Assembly: GCF_039541915.1 (NCBI RefSeq)
Contig: NZ_BAABHD010000010.1
Location: 1-64,000 of the forward strand
Source: Nibrella saemangeumensis
Lineage (GTDB): Bacteria > Bacteroidota > Bacteroidia > Cytophagales > Spirosomataceae
Reading direction: 5' to 3'
DNA length: 64,000 nt
Shown: in pieces, positions 13,925-22,829 of the stretch
Layout of the letters: each line of letters begins with the position of its first letter
Position numbering within the stretch: the first letter of the stretch is position 1
Notes under the pieces: model-generated
Seen by the model: the letters and a program-made list of their open reading frames with translations, nothing else
Databases searched by the model: none
What the model was told of the DNA's origin: nothing
Made by a program: the position numbers and the translations under genes

Positions 13925-16630
13925 ATGACATCTGTACCTTCACTTACCCCTATCGAGAATGCGCATGAATTCTCTGCCGATCAGCTTGTTGACCAGCTTC
14001 AGGTAAATACCAAAGCGGGGTTAACCAAAGATGAAGCCCGGCGCCGATTCGAGGAACTGGGTCCGAATGCCCTGCAGGAGACGAAGCGCGAGGGTGCGCT
14101 GACCATACTACTTCGCCAGTTCAACGGCGTGATTGTCTGGATTTTGGCGGCTGCTGCTGCCATTTCTTTTTTTCTCGGGGATACGGTGGAGGGGGTGGCG
14201 ATTCTGATTGTGCTGCTAATCAATGCTATTACCGGTTTCGTACTCGAATGGAACGCCAGCCAGTCGATGGAAGCGCTCCGTAAATTGGATACGGCTCCGG
14301 CCCGCGTGCTGCGCGACGGTCGAATCCAGGAAATACCGTCTGATGAAATAACACTAGGCGATGTGTTGCTGGTGGAGGCCGGCGATGTGGTGTCGGCTGA
14401 TGGTAATCTGTTCGACGTGAACCAACTCGGCGTAGACGAGTCGGCGCTGACGGGGGAATCATTGCCGGTCGAAAAAAGCACGGCGATATCGGTGGCTGAT
14501 GCCCCCTTAGGGGATCAGCATAACCGGCTGTTTAAAGGGACGGCGGTGGTAAGCGGTAACGGGCGGGCCATTGTGACCGGTATCGGGCAGCATACCGAAC
14601 TGGGTAAGATCGCTACGATGGTGGAGGAAGCCGAGCGGTCGGCGACACCCCTGGAGGAGAAACTCAATTCCCTGGCCAAGCGCCTGATCTGGATTACGGT
14701 GGGTCTGGCGGCTTTGTTCATGATCGTGGGTTTTGTCCGGCAGGAGGAACCGAAACTACTGATCGAAACCGCGCTGGCGCTGGCCATTGCGGCTATTCCG
14801 GAAGGGATGTCGGTGGTGGCTACCATTGCACTGGCGTATGGCATGCTGCGGCTGGCCGAGAAAAAGGTTATCGTGAAGCGGCTGTCGGCGGTAGAGACCT
14901 TAGGGGGGACCAACGTCATCTTTACCGATAAAACGGGGACGCTGACGCAGAATCGGATTGAGGTCAACACGTTGCAGTTGCCGGAGGGGATGGCGGAGGT
15001 CCGGGTAGATGAGCAGGCGGGCAAACTGGAGGTGGTGCAGGGAGAAGCGACCGTTATGGATGACCATGGCTATCACAAACTCGTCCGGATTGGTGTTTTG
15101 TGCAACAACGCTGATTACGAACCACGCGAGGGCGAAGATGCCAAAGAGGTTGGTGACCCTGTGGAAGTGGCCCTGCTCAAATTTGCACTCGGAGCGGGTG
15201 TAAACCCGGATGAGGTAACGCAGCAACACCCGCGTAAGGCCGAGAAAGCTTTCAGCTCAGATACCCGGATTATGGGAACCCTGCACGAAGCAGACAAGCG
15301 TTATCTGGTGGCAGTCAAGGGTGCTACTGAAGAAGTGCTGGACCGGTGTGATACCGTTCTGAAAAATGGGCAGCCAATTTCACTGGGGGAGACTGAAAAA
15401 GACGCCATTCAGCAGGTATCTGAGAAAATGGCGGCTGATGGTCTGCGTACGTTAGCGTTTGCCTACCGGGAGGTGAACGAGCGGCCGGGCGATGATTTTA
15501 CCGAACAGAATTTGACGTACCTGGGTATCATTGGCTTCCTCGATCCACCGCGCACCGAAGTGACCCCCGCGCTGCAATCGTGTCGCGAAGCTGGTATTAA
15601 AGTGATTATGGTGACCGGAGACCACCCCGCCACAGCCCTGACAGTGGCCTCCAAAGTAAGACTGATTGAGCCGGGTGAAGAAATTGTGCTGACCGGAAAA
15701 GACCTGAAGCCGATTGGTGAACTGTCGGCGGCCGAGAAAGAGCGGGTGATGGCCTGCCGGGTATTTGCGCGGGTGAGTCCCGCGCAGAAGCTCGACATGA
15801 TTGACCTGTACCAGCAAAACGGCGATATCGTAGGCATGACCGGCGATGGCGTAAACGATGCCCCGGCACTCAAGAAGTCAGATATCGGTATTGCCATGGG
15901 GCAGCGCGGCACACAGGTAGCCGCCGAAACCGCCGATATGGTATTGAAGGATGATTCCTTTGCTTCAATTGTGACGGCGATCGGGCAGGGACGGGTGATC
16001 TTCGAGAACATTCGGAAGTTTATTCTGTTTCTGCTGTCGTGTAACATGAGTGAGATTTTTGTGGTCACGTTCGCCGGCTTTCTTGGGGTTGGTAATCCCC
16101 TGTTACCGTTGCAGATTCTGTTCATCAATATCGTCACGGATGTGTTTCCGGCGCTGGCGCTGGGCGTTGGTCGTGAAAACCGCGAGCTGATGAAGCAGCC
16201 TCCGCGTAACCCCGATACGCCGGTGCTGACCAACCGCGACTGGTGGATGATCACCTACTACGCGCTGGTGATGACCATTGCGGTGCTGGGGGTTTACTGG
16301 TTCGGTACCCGGAATCTGGGCATGAACCAGGGCATGGGCAATACCATCACGTTTTATAGCTTGTCTTTCGCTCAGCTGTTGCACGTGTTCAACCTGTATT
16401 CCGGGCATGGGCATTTTTTCAGGAATGAAATTACCACAAATAAGTTTATCTGGTGGGCGCTTGTTGTTTGTGTCGTCATCCTGGTGCTTACCTATTATGT
16501 GCCATTCTTAAGTCAGGTGCTTTCTATCCAGCCAATGACCAATCAGGCCCTTTTGCTCATTGCCGCAGCCGGAATCTTTCCCGTTATCGTTATACAGGTA
16601 ATTCGGAAACTAACCGGTCTGGGTGAATAG
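13925..16630 (+). CDS. P-type ATPase, type II cation pump (Ca2+-ATPase-like)
   Basis: This 901-residue cation-transporting ATPase has all the P-type landmarks: actuator TGES (near 175), phosphorylation site D338 in DKTGTLT, nucleotide-binding KGATEE, and the hinge TGDGVNDAP (near 640). M4 carries IPEGM and M6 NIVTDVFPALALG, close to SERCA/PMCA-type pumps (PEGLP in classic Ca2+ pumps), so a divalent cation, probably Ca2+, is the best guess for the exported ion. There is no N-terminal CxxC heavy-metal domain and no CPC in the membrane, so it is not a CopA-type copper pump. The start is ATG 13925; an in-frame non-ATG extension to 13886 adds nothing conserved. It is divergent from the PmoC-like operon, sharing a roughly 170-bp spacer. 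Confidence 0.9.
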   Translation: MTSVPSLTPIENAHEFSADQLVDQLQVNTKAGLTKDEARRRFEELGPNALQETKREGALTILLRQFNGVIVWILAAAAAISFFLGDTVEGVAILIVLLINAITGFVLEWNASQSMEALRKLDTAPARVLRDGRIQEIPSDEITLGDVLLVEAGDVVSADGNLFDVNQLGVDESALTGESLPVEKSTAISVADAPLGDQHNRLFKGTAVVSGNGRAIVTGIGQHTELGKIATMVEEAERSATPLEEKLNSLAKRLIWITVGLAALFMIVGFVRQEEPKLLIETALALAIAAIPEGMSVVATIALAYGMLRLAEKKVIVKRLSAVETLGGTNVIFTDKTGTLTQNRIEVNTLQLPEGMAEVRVDEQAGKLEVVQGEATVMDDHGYHKLVRIGVLCNNADYEPREGEDAKEVGDPVEVALLKFALGAGVNPDEVTQQHPRKAEKAFSSDTRIMGTLHEADKRYLVAVKGATEEVLDRCDTVLKNGQPISLGETEKDAIQQVSEKMAADGLRTLAFAYREVNERPGDDFTEQNLTYLGIIGFLDPPRTEVTPALQSCREAGIKVIMVTGDHPATALTVASKVRLIEPGEEIVLTGKDLKPIGELSAAEKERVMACRVFARVSPAQKLDMIDLYQQNGDIVGMTGDGVNDAPALKKSDIGIAMGQRGTQVAAETADMVLKDDSFASIVTAIGQGRVIFENIRKFILFLLSCNMSEIFVVTFAGFLGVGNPLLPLQILFINIVTDVFPALALGVGRENRELMKQPPRNPDTPVLTNRDWWMITYYALVMTIAVLGVYWFGTRNLGMNQGMGNTITFYSLSFAQLLHVFNLYSGHGHFFRNEITTNKFIWWALVVCVVILVLTYYVPFLSQVLSIQPMTNQALLLIAAAGIFPVIVIQVIRKLTGLGE

Positions 16631-16703
16631 CCCGCCCCTACGGCGGTTTGCTTCATGCAACTTTAGCCCGCCCGGCAACCGCTACTATCATTAAATCAAA
16701 CGT

Positions 16704-17393
16704 ATGGCTCTACTTACTCCTCTTCATTCCTGGGACGTTACCCCTGAAGAAGCCATTGCCCTTCAGCAGCAGGTCCGGCAGCAGATACGCATTGAACCGA
16801 TGTCGCGCCCGGCCGAAACGATTGCCGGAGCCGATATTTCATTTAATAAATTTGAGAGAACCGTATACGCTGGCATTGTGGTGCTGAGGTTGTCCGACTT
16901 ATCAGTTATGGAAGAGGTAGGGGTAGTCAGCGAAACGGATTTTCCGTATGTACCGGGTCTGTTATCCTTCCGCGAAATACCTTCCCTATTAAAAGCGTGG
17001 GAAAAGCTGAAAAAGCTACCCGATGTAGTGATGTTTGACGGCCATGGTACGGCGCACCCGCGTCGGATTGGTATTGCTTCCCACGCTGGTTTGTGGCTGA
17101 ACCGCCCCACATTTGGCTGCGGTAAATCGGTGCTGGTCGGCCGGTACCATGACCCGGCACCGGAGCGGGGCGACTGGTCGCCCATGATGCATAAAGGGGA
17201 AGTGGTAGGCGCAGCCCTGCGGACAAAGAATAAGGTCAATCCCGTATATGTCTCACCCGGTCACCTGATTGATTTGGACTCATCTATTCAGCTCACGCTG
17301 CAATGCGATGGCGGCTACCGCATTCCGGAGCCTACCCGCCGGGCGCATCTGCTGGTGAATGCCATCCGACGCGGAGAACACCCGGTGGAGTAA
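16704..17393 (+). CDS. nfi: Endonuclease V (deoxyinosine 3' endonuclease)
   Basis: This 229-residue DNA-repair nuclease nicks the second phosphodiester bond 3' of deoxyinosine and other deaminated bases. The family signatures are clear: GADISF with catalytic D44, PYVPGLLSFREIP with wedge residue Y82 and catalytic E91, and FDGHGTAHPRRIGIASH with D112. The spacing matches Asp43/Glu89/Asp110 of the Thermotoga enzyme. ATG 16704 is the natural start. It lies 73 bp after the P-type ATPase and converges on thrB with only 28 bp between the stop codons. It has no obvious functional link to its neighbours. Confidence 0.95.
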   Translation: MALLTPLHSWDVTPEEAIALQQQVRQQIRIEPMSRPAETIAGADISFNKFERTVYAGIVVLRLSDLSVMEEVGVVSETDFPYVPGLLSFREIPSLLKAWEKLKKLPDVVMFDGHGTAHPRRIGIASHAGLWLNRPTFGCGKSVLVGRYHDPAPERGDWSPMMHKGEVVGAALRTKNKVNPVYVSPGHLIDLDSSIQLTLQCDGGYRIPEPTRRAHLLVNAIRRGEHPVE

Positions 17394-17421
17394 GGAGCAG
17401 ATACAGGATTGCCGATGGAAA

Positions 17422-18363
17422 TCAGTGGAAAACAGGAGCGAGCACCCTGGGCCCCTGCTGGTTAATTTCCGATACATACACCTCGCCGGTAATACCCACA
17501 GCCAGAAAAGCATGCTGCATGGCCTGGCCGACCCGCTGCGCCGTTTCGGCATCGCGGCTGAGGGCAAACATGGAGGGGCCGGAGCCCGAAATACTGCATC
17601 CGAGGGCTCCGCTGTCCAGCGCAGCCTGCTTCACTTCTTTAAATTCAGGAATCAGAATAGAGCGTACCGGCTCAATGATGACATCCACCATAGAGCGGCT
17701 GATGAGGTCATAGTCCGGCTTCATCAGGCCCGCAATCATGCCCGCAACATTGCCCATCTGCGTAATGGTGTTCTTCATCGACACCTCGTTTTTGAGGATA
17801 AAACGGGCGTCTTTGGTGTTTACCTCAATATCCGGGTGAACAATGGTGCAGTGCATACCCTCCGGCGTATTGACCCGGATGACATCCAGTGGGTGATAAC
17901 TGCGAATGACGACAAAACCACCCAGCAGCGAGGGGGCTACGTTGTCGGCATGGGCCGAGCCGCAGGCCAGTCGCTCGCCTTCCATGGCAAAGGGGAGCAG
18001 ATCAATCGTTTTTAGCGGACGACCCATCAGTTCGTTGATGGCAAACACACCCGCTACCGCACTGGCTGCGCTGGAGCCCAACCCGCTGCCCAGCGGCATC
18101 TGCTTGTGCAGGGTGACGTCGATACCCTGGTCGGAGCCGATATGCTGCAAAAACGTTTGAATGGCAATGCCGGCCGTGTTTCGCTCGGCCTGACGGGGGA
18201 GCCGACCTTCATCACCAGTTATTTCAATAATCCCGACACCAGGTTCGTTCCGTTTCTGGAGGAGAATTTCATCACCGGGACTATCGACGGCAAATCCGAA
18301 TATATCAAATCCGCAGGCCACATTGGCTACGGTAGCAGGGGCAAACACGCGGATTGAATTCAC
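17422..18363 (-). CDS. thrB: Homoserine kinase
   Basis: This GHMP-family kinase phosphorylates L-homoserine in threonine synthesis. The N-terminal APATVANVACGFDIFGFAV and the ATP-binding PLGSGLGSSAAS are characteristic, as is the C-terminal GCSISGSGPSMFAL. The conserved region begins a few residues after a GTG at 18363, which I take as the start; an upstream TTG (18408) is also in frame and no ATG is available, so the start is uncertain. In Bacteroidota thrB usually follows thrA directly. Here the hicBA pair, in the opposite orientation, separates it from thrA, so it must have its own promoter or rely on read-through across an antisense module. Threonine synthase is not found nearby in the window. 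Confidence 0.93.
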   Translation of the reverse strand: MNSIRVFAPATVANVACGFDIFGFAVDSPGDEILLQKRNEPGVGIIEITGDEGRLPRQAERNTAGIAIQTFLQHIGSDQGIDVTLHKQMPLGSGLGSSAASAVAGVFAINELMGRPLKTIDLLPFAMEGERLACGSAHADNVAPSLLGGFVVIRSYHPLDVIRVNTPEGMHCTIVHPDIEVNTKDARFILKNEVSMKNTITQMGNVAGMIAGLMKPDYDLISRSMVDVIIEPVRSILIPEFKEVKQAALDSGALGCSISGSGPSMFALSRDAETAQRVGQAMQHAFLAVGITGEVYVSEINQQGPRVLAPVFH

Positions 18364-18462
18364 AATGGCAGGCGGTAATGATGAATAATTGGAGAACTTA
18401 CAGCGCAAATACTGTTAAATTGATAAGGGCGTTATATTTACCTGCAAACTTACTACTATAAA

Positions 18463-18654
18463 ATGGAAGTTGTAAAGATTGTCTTCTGGGAAGATAGCGG
18501 TGTCTGGCTTGGGTACCTTCAGGATTACCCCGACTACTGGACGCAGGGAGAAACACTGGACGACCTGAGAGAACACTTAAAAGACCTGTATCGTGACATC
18601 AGCGGAGGGTATATCCCCGGCATCCGCAAAGTCGAAGAGTTGCTGGTGTCATGA
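18463..18654 (+). CDS. hicB: HicB-like antitoxin
   Basis: This 63-residue protein has the partial RNase-H-like fold of HicB antitoxins: VKIVFWEDSGVWLGYLQDYPDYWTQGETLDDLREHLKDLYRDI corresponds to the usual HicB strand-strand-helix (G-x-x-Y-P, then GxTxxEAxxNhxE). It lacks a C-terminal DNA-binding extension, which is common for short HicB proteins. The next gene, the HicA toxin, overlaps it by four bases (ATGA), so the two are translationally coupled. A near-consensus -7 box, TATATTTA, lies at 18433-18440. Antitoxin-before-toxin order is one of the two known for this family. The pair is inserted between thrA and thrB. Confidence 0.83.
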   Translation: MEVVKIVFWEDSGVWLGYLQDYPDYWTQGETLDDLREHLKDLYRDISGGYIPGIRKVEELLVS

Positions 18655-18839
18655 AGCAAATCGACTTGATTAAGAAATTGAAAGAAATGGGATGTGTATT
18701 GGTGCGGCATGGTGGGAAACATGATTGGTATCGTAACCCGAATACCGGCATATCGCAGGCGGTGCCACGCCATCGCGAAATCAACGAGCAATTGGCTAAG
18801 CACATCATAAAGATGCTAAGCGACAACACAGTTCGATAA
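18651..18839 (+). CDS. hicA: HicA toxin (mRNA interferase)
   Basis: This 62-residue protein has the double-stranded-RNA-binding-like fold of HicA. The segment GCVLVRHGGKHDWYRNP contains the catalytic His in the G-x-K/S-H motif, and the C-terminal QAVPRHREINEQLAKHIIKML is the conserved VPRH..E/L...L.K.IlK signature. HicA cleaves mRNAs independently of ribosomes and is neutralised by HicB. It overlaps hicB by 4 bp and ends 13 bp from the convergent thrA stop codon. The module appears complete: catalytic His and antitoxin partner are intact, so it is probably active. Confidence 0.9.
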   Translation: MKQIDLIKKLKEMGCVLVRHGGKHDWYRNPNTGISQAVPRHREINEQLAKHIIKMLSDNTVR

Positions 18840-18852
18840 CATCGGTAGCTAT

Positions 18853-21324
18853 TTACGCCAAATAGCTACCAATACTAACCACATCCGCAAATACCCCCGA
18901 AGCGGTAACTTCGGCACCGGCACCGGGGCCTTTTACCACCAGCGGCCGGTCTTTGTAACGCTCCGTCGTGAACGATACGATATTATCTGAGCCGGACAAC
19001 ATGTAGAACGGGTGCTCCGGTCCAACCGAGCGCAGTTCAATCGTTACCTTCTCGTTTTCTAGCGTAGCCACGTACCGAAGCTTTTCGTTCCGGCTCCCGG
19101 CGTCGGCCAGCAGGCTTTCGAAGTAGTCGTTGTTGTTCTCCAGCTCCTGGAAGAAAGCCGGGATGGTAGGTGCCGCCGTGCAGGCTTCCGGCAGCAGATT
19201 TTTAATAGTCACGTCATCCGGCTCCAGCGGAAAACCGGCTTCGCGGGCCAAGATGAGAATCTTGCGGGCCACATCCATGCCGCTGAGGTCTTCACGGGGG
19301 TCCGGTTCGGTATAGCCCTTTTCTTTGGCTTCCCGCACAATGGCCGCAAACGAGGTGCCGGACCGGAAGTTGTTGAAGATATACGACAAGGTACCCGACA
19401 GAATCGCTTCAATCTTCAGGAAACGGTCTCCACTGGTCATCAGCCCCTGCAGCGTGTTGATGATGGGCAGACCGGCTCCGACGTTGGTTTCGTACAGGAA
19501 CTTAACCCCCCGGTTCAGCGCCGTTTTCTGGAGCCGACGGTACTCGGCAAACGAGCCGGAGTTGGCTACCTTGTTCGGCGTTACCACCGAGATGTTGGCG
19601 TCCAGCAGCAGCTCATAAAACTGCACAATGTCCTTGTCGGAGGTACAGTCGATGAATACGCTGTTCGGCAGGTTGTAATATTTGATCTGCTCGACAAAGG
19701 CCGGCAGTGACGTGGTAACACCTTCAGTCAGCAGCCGTTCCCGCCAATCGTCCAGGCTGACGCCTTTCGGGTCGAGCAGCATTTTCTTGGTGTTGGATAC
19801 GCCAACCAGACATACCCGCAGGAGTTTTTCGGAGCGCAGGAATTCATACTGGGCGCAGATCTGCCGCAACAGGGTACTCCCGATGAGCCCGGTTCCGACC
19901 AAATACAGGTTCAGGATACGGGCTTCGGACTGGAAAAATACGTTGTGGATGGCGTTTAGTGCCTTTGACAGGTTATTCTTGTTGATAACCACCGAAATGT
20001 TTATCTCCGACGACCCCTGCGCTACCGCAACAATATTCACCCCATTTTTACCAAGCACCGAAAACAGCTTACCGGCAATACCCGAGCTTTTCTTCATGCC
20101 TTCACCGACAGTGGCTATGATCGACAAATCGCGCTCGATACTGATGTTATCAATATGCCCATGCGACATTTCGACCGAAAACTCGGTGTCCAGAATGTCT
20201 TTTACCTGCTGGGCCGCCCGTGGGTCGATGGCAAAACAGATGGAGTGCTCGGACGATGCCTGCGAAATCAGGATAACGCTGATGCGGTTCGCGGCTAGCA
20301 CGCCAAATAGTTTAGCTGATACACCAGCCACCCCAATCATACCGCTGCCCTGCACGTTCACCAGGGCAATATCATCGATTGACGATATACCCGTAATGGT
20401 GTATTGCCGGCGCTCGGCCGTGCGGCTCACCATCGTTCCGGTATGGGTCGGATTAAACGTATTCAAGACCTGAATAGGTATGTTCCGGGCGAACGCCGGT
20501 TGCAGGCTGGGCGGGTAAATAACCTTGGCACCAAAGTGGGAGAGCTCCATCGCTTCGGCGTAGGTGATGCTGGGAATATTGAAGGCGTTGGGTACTTTGC
20601 GCGGGTCGGCCGTCATCATGCCGTCTACGTCCGTCCAGATGTCAATCCGCTCCGCGTTCAGGGCCGCACCGATAATGGATGCCGTATAATCGGAGCCGCC
20701 CCGGCCCAATGTCGTGGTTTCGTTCTTCTCGGTAGACCCGATAAAACCGGTAATCAGCGGAATACCGCCGGTTTGCAACGACGTATTACGGGCGAAGAAA
20801 TCCTGGATTAGCTGGTTGGTCAGCGTGTAGTTAACTTCAGCCTGCCCAAACTGCGTATCGGTTTTAATAAGCTGGCGGGCGTCGCAGAAAACGGCGGGAA
20901 TGCCCCGGCTCTTGATACACTCGGTAACGATGGCTGTAGAAAGCCGTTCGCCGAAACTCATGATCAGGTCGAGTGTGCGGGGCGTCAGCTCCCGAATCAG
21001 CGACACACCCCGGAGCAGATCTTCCAGTTCGTTGATGACACCCCGGATGTTGGCGACCACCTTGCTTTGCTCCTTAACCGGAATCAGGGCTTTGATTACA
21101 TTAAAGTGGCGGTCCTCAATTCGCCGGACCAGATCCAGGTAATCGGGATTGCCATTGGTGGCCATGCGGCCGATTTCTATCAACTGATTGGTTACCCCGC
21201 TCATCGCCGACAACACCACGGCAAAGGTTGTGTCCTCCTGCCGGTGCTGTTCAATGATGTTGATAACCTGTTTTATGCTCTCTACGGACCCAACCGAGGT
21301 GCCGCCAAATTTTAATACAATCAT
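18853..21324 (-). CDS. thrA: Bifunctional aspartate kinase / homoserine dehydrogenase
   Basis: This 823-residue fusion enzyme catalyses the first and third steps of the aspartate pathway to threonine. The aspartate kinase domain begins KFGGTSVGS and includes GRGGSDYTA and the tandem ACT regulatory region (about 315-460). The homoserine dehydrogenase part follows, with the NAD(P)-binding LVGTGLIGSTLLRQ near 465 and ANSGSFAEYR, EAILSGTLSYIF and DLSGMDVARK further on. Full length matches ThrA/MetL fusions. A perfect -7 box lies about 95 bp upstream. I looked for a Thr/Ile-rich leader peptide in the 5' region and did not find one; a small AACTGA/TCAGTT hairpin is there but no terminator. Confidence 0.96.
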   Translation of the reverse strand: MIVLKFGGTSVGSVESIKQVINIIEQHRQEDTTFAVVLSAMSGVTNQLIEIGRMATNGNPDYLDLVRRIEDRHFNVIKALIPVKEQSKVVANIRGVINELEDLLRGVSLIRELTPRTLDLIMSFGERLSTAIVTECIKSRGIPAVFCDARQLIKTDTQFGQAEVNYTLTNQLIQDFFARNTSLQTGGIPLITGFIGSTEKNETTTLGRGGSDYTASIIGAALNAERIDIWTDVDGMMTADPRKVPNAFNIPSITYAEAMELSHFGAKVIYPPSLQPAFARNIPIQVLNTFNPTHTGTMVSRTAERRQYTITGISSIDDIALVNVQGSGMIGVAGVSAKLFGVLAANRISVILISQASSEHSICFAIDPRAAQQVKDILDTEFSVEMSHGHIDNISIERDLSIIATVGEGMKKSSGIAGKLFSVLGKNGVNIVAVAQGSSEINISVVINKNNLSKALNAIHNVFFQSEARILNLYLVGTGLIGSTLLRQICAQYEFLRSEKLLRVCLVGVSNTKKMLLDPKGVSLDDWRERLLTEGVTTSLPAFVEQIKYYNLPNSVFIDCTSDKDIVQFYELLLDANISVVTPNKVANSGSFAEYRRLQKTALNRGVKFLYETNVGAGLPIINTLQGLMTSGDRFLKIEAILSGTLSYIFNNFRSGTSFAAIVREAKEKGYTEPDPREDLSGMDVARKILILAREAGFPLEPDDVTIKNLLPEACTAAPTIPAFFQELENNNDYFESLLADAGSRNEKLRYVATLENEKVTIELRSVGPEHPFYMLSGSDNIVSFTTERYKDRPLVVKGPGAGAEVTASGVFADVVSIGSYLA

Positions 21325-21421
21325 GGAAATACAAATTCTATATGCGCAAAGGGTGGTGCGTGAATCAGCTGACTGGCTAATGTAAACTGATTACGTTCAG
21401 TTGATGAAGGCTAAAGAACTG

Positions 21422-21429
21422 CAAATATA
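21422..21429 (-). promoter_or_regulatory. -7 box upstream of thrA
   Basis: On the minus strand this reads TATATTTG (perfect TAnnTTTG). It predicts a 5' untranslated region of roughly 90 nt containing a small AACTGA/TCAGTT stem-loop. A -33 TTTG at 19-21 bp is not visible. The remaining bases to 21564 show no gene. Confidence 0.4.
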
Positions 21430-21564
21430 GGCAAAAGGGCGCTTATCGCTTATTCGGAAAATATCCAATTAAGATCCACGGTAGAGAATAAGCAGGCGAA
21501 GCCTTTTTGTACCGTAACACCACCCTGGCCGGTCTATACGGCGCGTCGGTAATCCCATACCTCT

Positions 21565-22359
21565 ATGACACGATATTTCCTATTGTCTTTATTTAGCCTG
21601 CTTTGGGTGTGTGTGGCGGTTGCCCAACCGGCCGCTTTCTCCGGCCGGAAAGTGCATCTTTACCTGCTGGCGGGCCAATCGAATATGGCGGGCCGGGGAA
21701 AGGTCGATGCGGAAAGCAAGCAGACGCATCCCCGCGTATGGATGCTTGACCAGGCCGGCAAGTGGGTACCTGCTACTGACCCCATGCATTTTGATAAACC
21801 GGCCGTTATTGGCGTGGGCCCGGGTCTGACATTTGGCAGGCTCATGGCAGAAGCCGATACCTCGGTTGTCATCGGTCTGGTTCCGGTAGCCGTTGGCGGT
21901 TCGGCCATTGATTCCTGGATACCGGGTGGCTACCACGATCAGACCAAGAGCTATCCGTATGACGATGCCCTGCGTCGGGCAAAACTGGCACAGCAGGCAG
22001 GAGTCTATAGGGGTATTCTGTGGCATCAGGGAGAAAGCGACAGTAAGCCGGAACTGACAGTCACGTACACACAGAAATTTATAAAACTGGCGGAGCGGCT
22101 GCGGACCGAACTAAACGCGCCTGAGGTGCCGATCGTAGTTGGGACGCTGGGCGATTTTTTCGTGGTGCGGAATGCCGATGCGGCCACCATAAACCAAATC
22201 CTCAAGGCACTGCCGCAGCGGGTACCCGGACTAGCCTGTGTAGATGCCACCGGTTTGACGCATTTGGGCGATAACACTCATTTCGATACGGCATCTGCCC
22301 GTGAGCTGGGTCGCCGGTACGCCTTAGCTATGCAGCAATTACAACGAAAATTAAAATGA
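21565..22359 (+). CDS. Exported sialate O-acetylesterase-like SGNH esterase
   Basis: This 264-residue carbohydrate esterase of the SASA/DUF303 (acetylxylan esterase CE6-like) group has a signal peptide at 1-21 (ending AVAQ). The catalytic Ser is in LLAGQSNMAGRG, followed by PVAVGGSAIDSW, the WHQGESD block and the C-terminal catalytic Asp/His in DNTHFD. The expected role is deacetylation of plant or microbial polysaccharides, or of sialic acids, in the periplasm. It is coupled to the VOC gene by a 4-bp overlap (ATGA). Upstream 160 bp are non-coding on this strand; no convincing promoter is seen there. Confidence 0.87.
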   Translation: MTRYFLLSLFSLLWVCVAVAQPAAFSGRKVHLYLLAGQSNMAGRGKVDAESKQTHPRVWMLDQAGKWVPATDPMHFDKPAVIGVGPGLTFGRLMAEADTSVVIGLVPVAVGGSAIDSWIPGGYHDQTKSYPYDDALRRAKLAQQAGVYRGILWHQGESDSKPELTVTYTQKFIKLAERLRTELNAPEVPIVVGTLGDFFVVRNADAATINQILKALPQRVPGLACVDATGLTHLGDNTHFDTASARELGRRYALAMQQLQRKLK

Positions 22360-22754
22360 AATCACTCCTGATAAAAGGGGTCGACCACCCCGCCGTGGCT
22401 GCCAATGATGTAGACGCATTAGCCGACTGGTATTGCTCTGTTTTCGGTTACGAAAAATGGTTCCACCATCGGAACGCCGAGCCGGCCAAACGTATCTGGA
22501 TGCTGAGAGCGCCCGACGGTACCTTACTGGAGGTCATGCCAAAGGATGACACCCCTCGTCCGAAGCGCACTATTTTGACACCGGGCTGGTCACATCTGGC
22601 CCTTCGGGTTGAGAATCTTGAGGAGGCTATCGCCTTTCTGGATAGCCTAAACGTAGTCTGGGCCAGCGATACCGTAGATGCCATTGGGGGAGGACGCGTC
22701 CGTACGCTTTTTGACCCCGACGGAAATATGCTTCAGGTTTTGGAGAGATATTAG
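22356..22754 (+). CDS. VOC-family (glyoxalase/dioxygenase-like) protein
   Basis: This 132-residue single-domain vicinal-oxygen-chelate protein has the paired beta-alpha-beta-beta-beta modules: HPAVAANDVDALADWYCSVFGYEKW at the N-terminus, TLLEVMP, SHLALRVENLEEAIAFLDSL and the closing FDPDGNMLQVLERY. Potential metal ligands are the first His (VDHP), the Glu of LLEVM, the His of SHLAL and the Glu of VLERY. Members include glyoxalases, dioxygenases and antibiotic-binding proteins, so the reaction cannot be named. Its 4-bp overlap with the esterase gene suggests a shared role in sugar catabolism, which is inference only. Confidence 0.85.
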   Translation: MKSLLIKGVDHPAVAANDVDALADWYCSVFGYEKWFHHRNAEPAKRIWMLRAPDGTLLEVMPKDDTPRPKRTILTPGWSHLALRVENLEEAIAFLDSLNVVWASDTVDAIGGGRVRTLFDPDGNMLQVLERY

Positions 22755-22760
22755 AGAGTG

Positions 22761-22824
22761 AAAGAGTAAATGAGCGAAAGAATGAAAGAGAAGGAAGAAC
22801 GCTCTTTCGCAGTTTCACTCTTTC
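22761..22824. terminator. Imperfect inverted repeat of GAAAGAGTG-type units between convergent genes
   Basis: The left arm (22761-22782) is built of AAAGAGT/GCGAAAGA-type units, and the right arm (22801-22824) is its approximate reverse complement. It fills the space between the stops of the VOC gene (22754) and murI (22830), so it can serve both as a terminator. It belongs to a style of unit-repeat palindromes seen at three other places in the window. Confidence 0.5.
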
Positions 22825-22829
22825 CCCTT

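Noticed and set aside
15463..16254. Ser/Ile-rich 263-codon frame on the minus strand of the P-type ATPase
   Set aside because: Antisense shadow; low-complexity composition and no motif.
19682..20473. 263-codon plus-strand frame inside thrA
   Set aside because: Antisense shadow of a well-supported enzyme; no start context or recognisable fold.
21325..21564. Threonine attenuator or riboswitch upstream of thrA
   Set aside because: No Thr/Ile-rich leader peptide and no terminator/antiterminator pair were found; only a small 6-bp hairpin.
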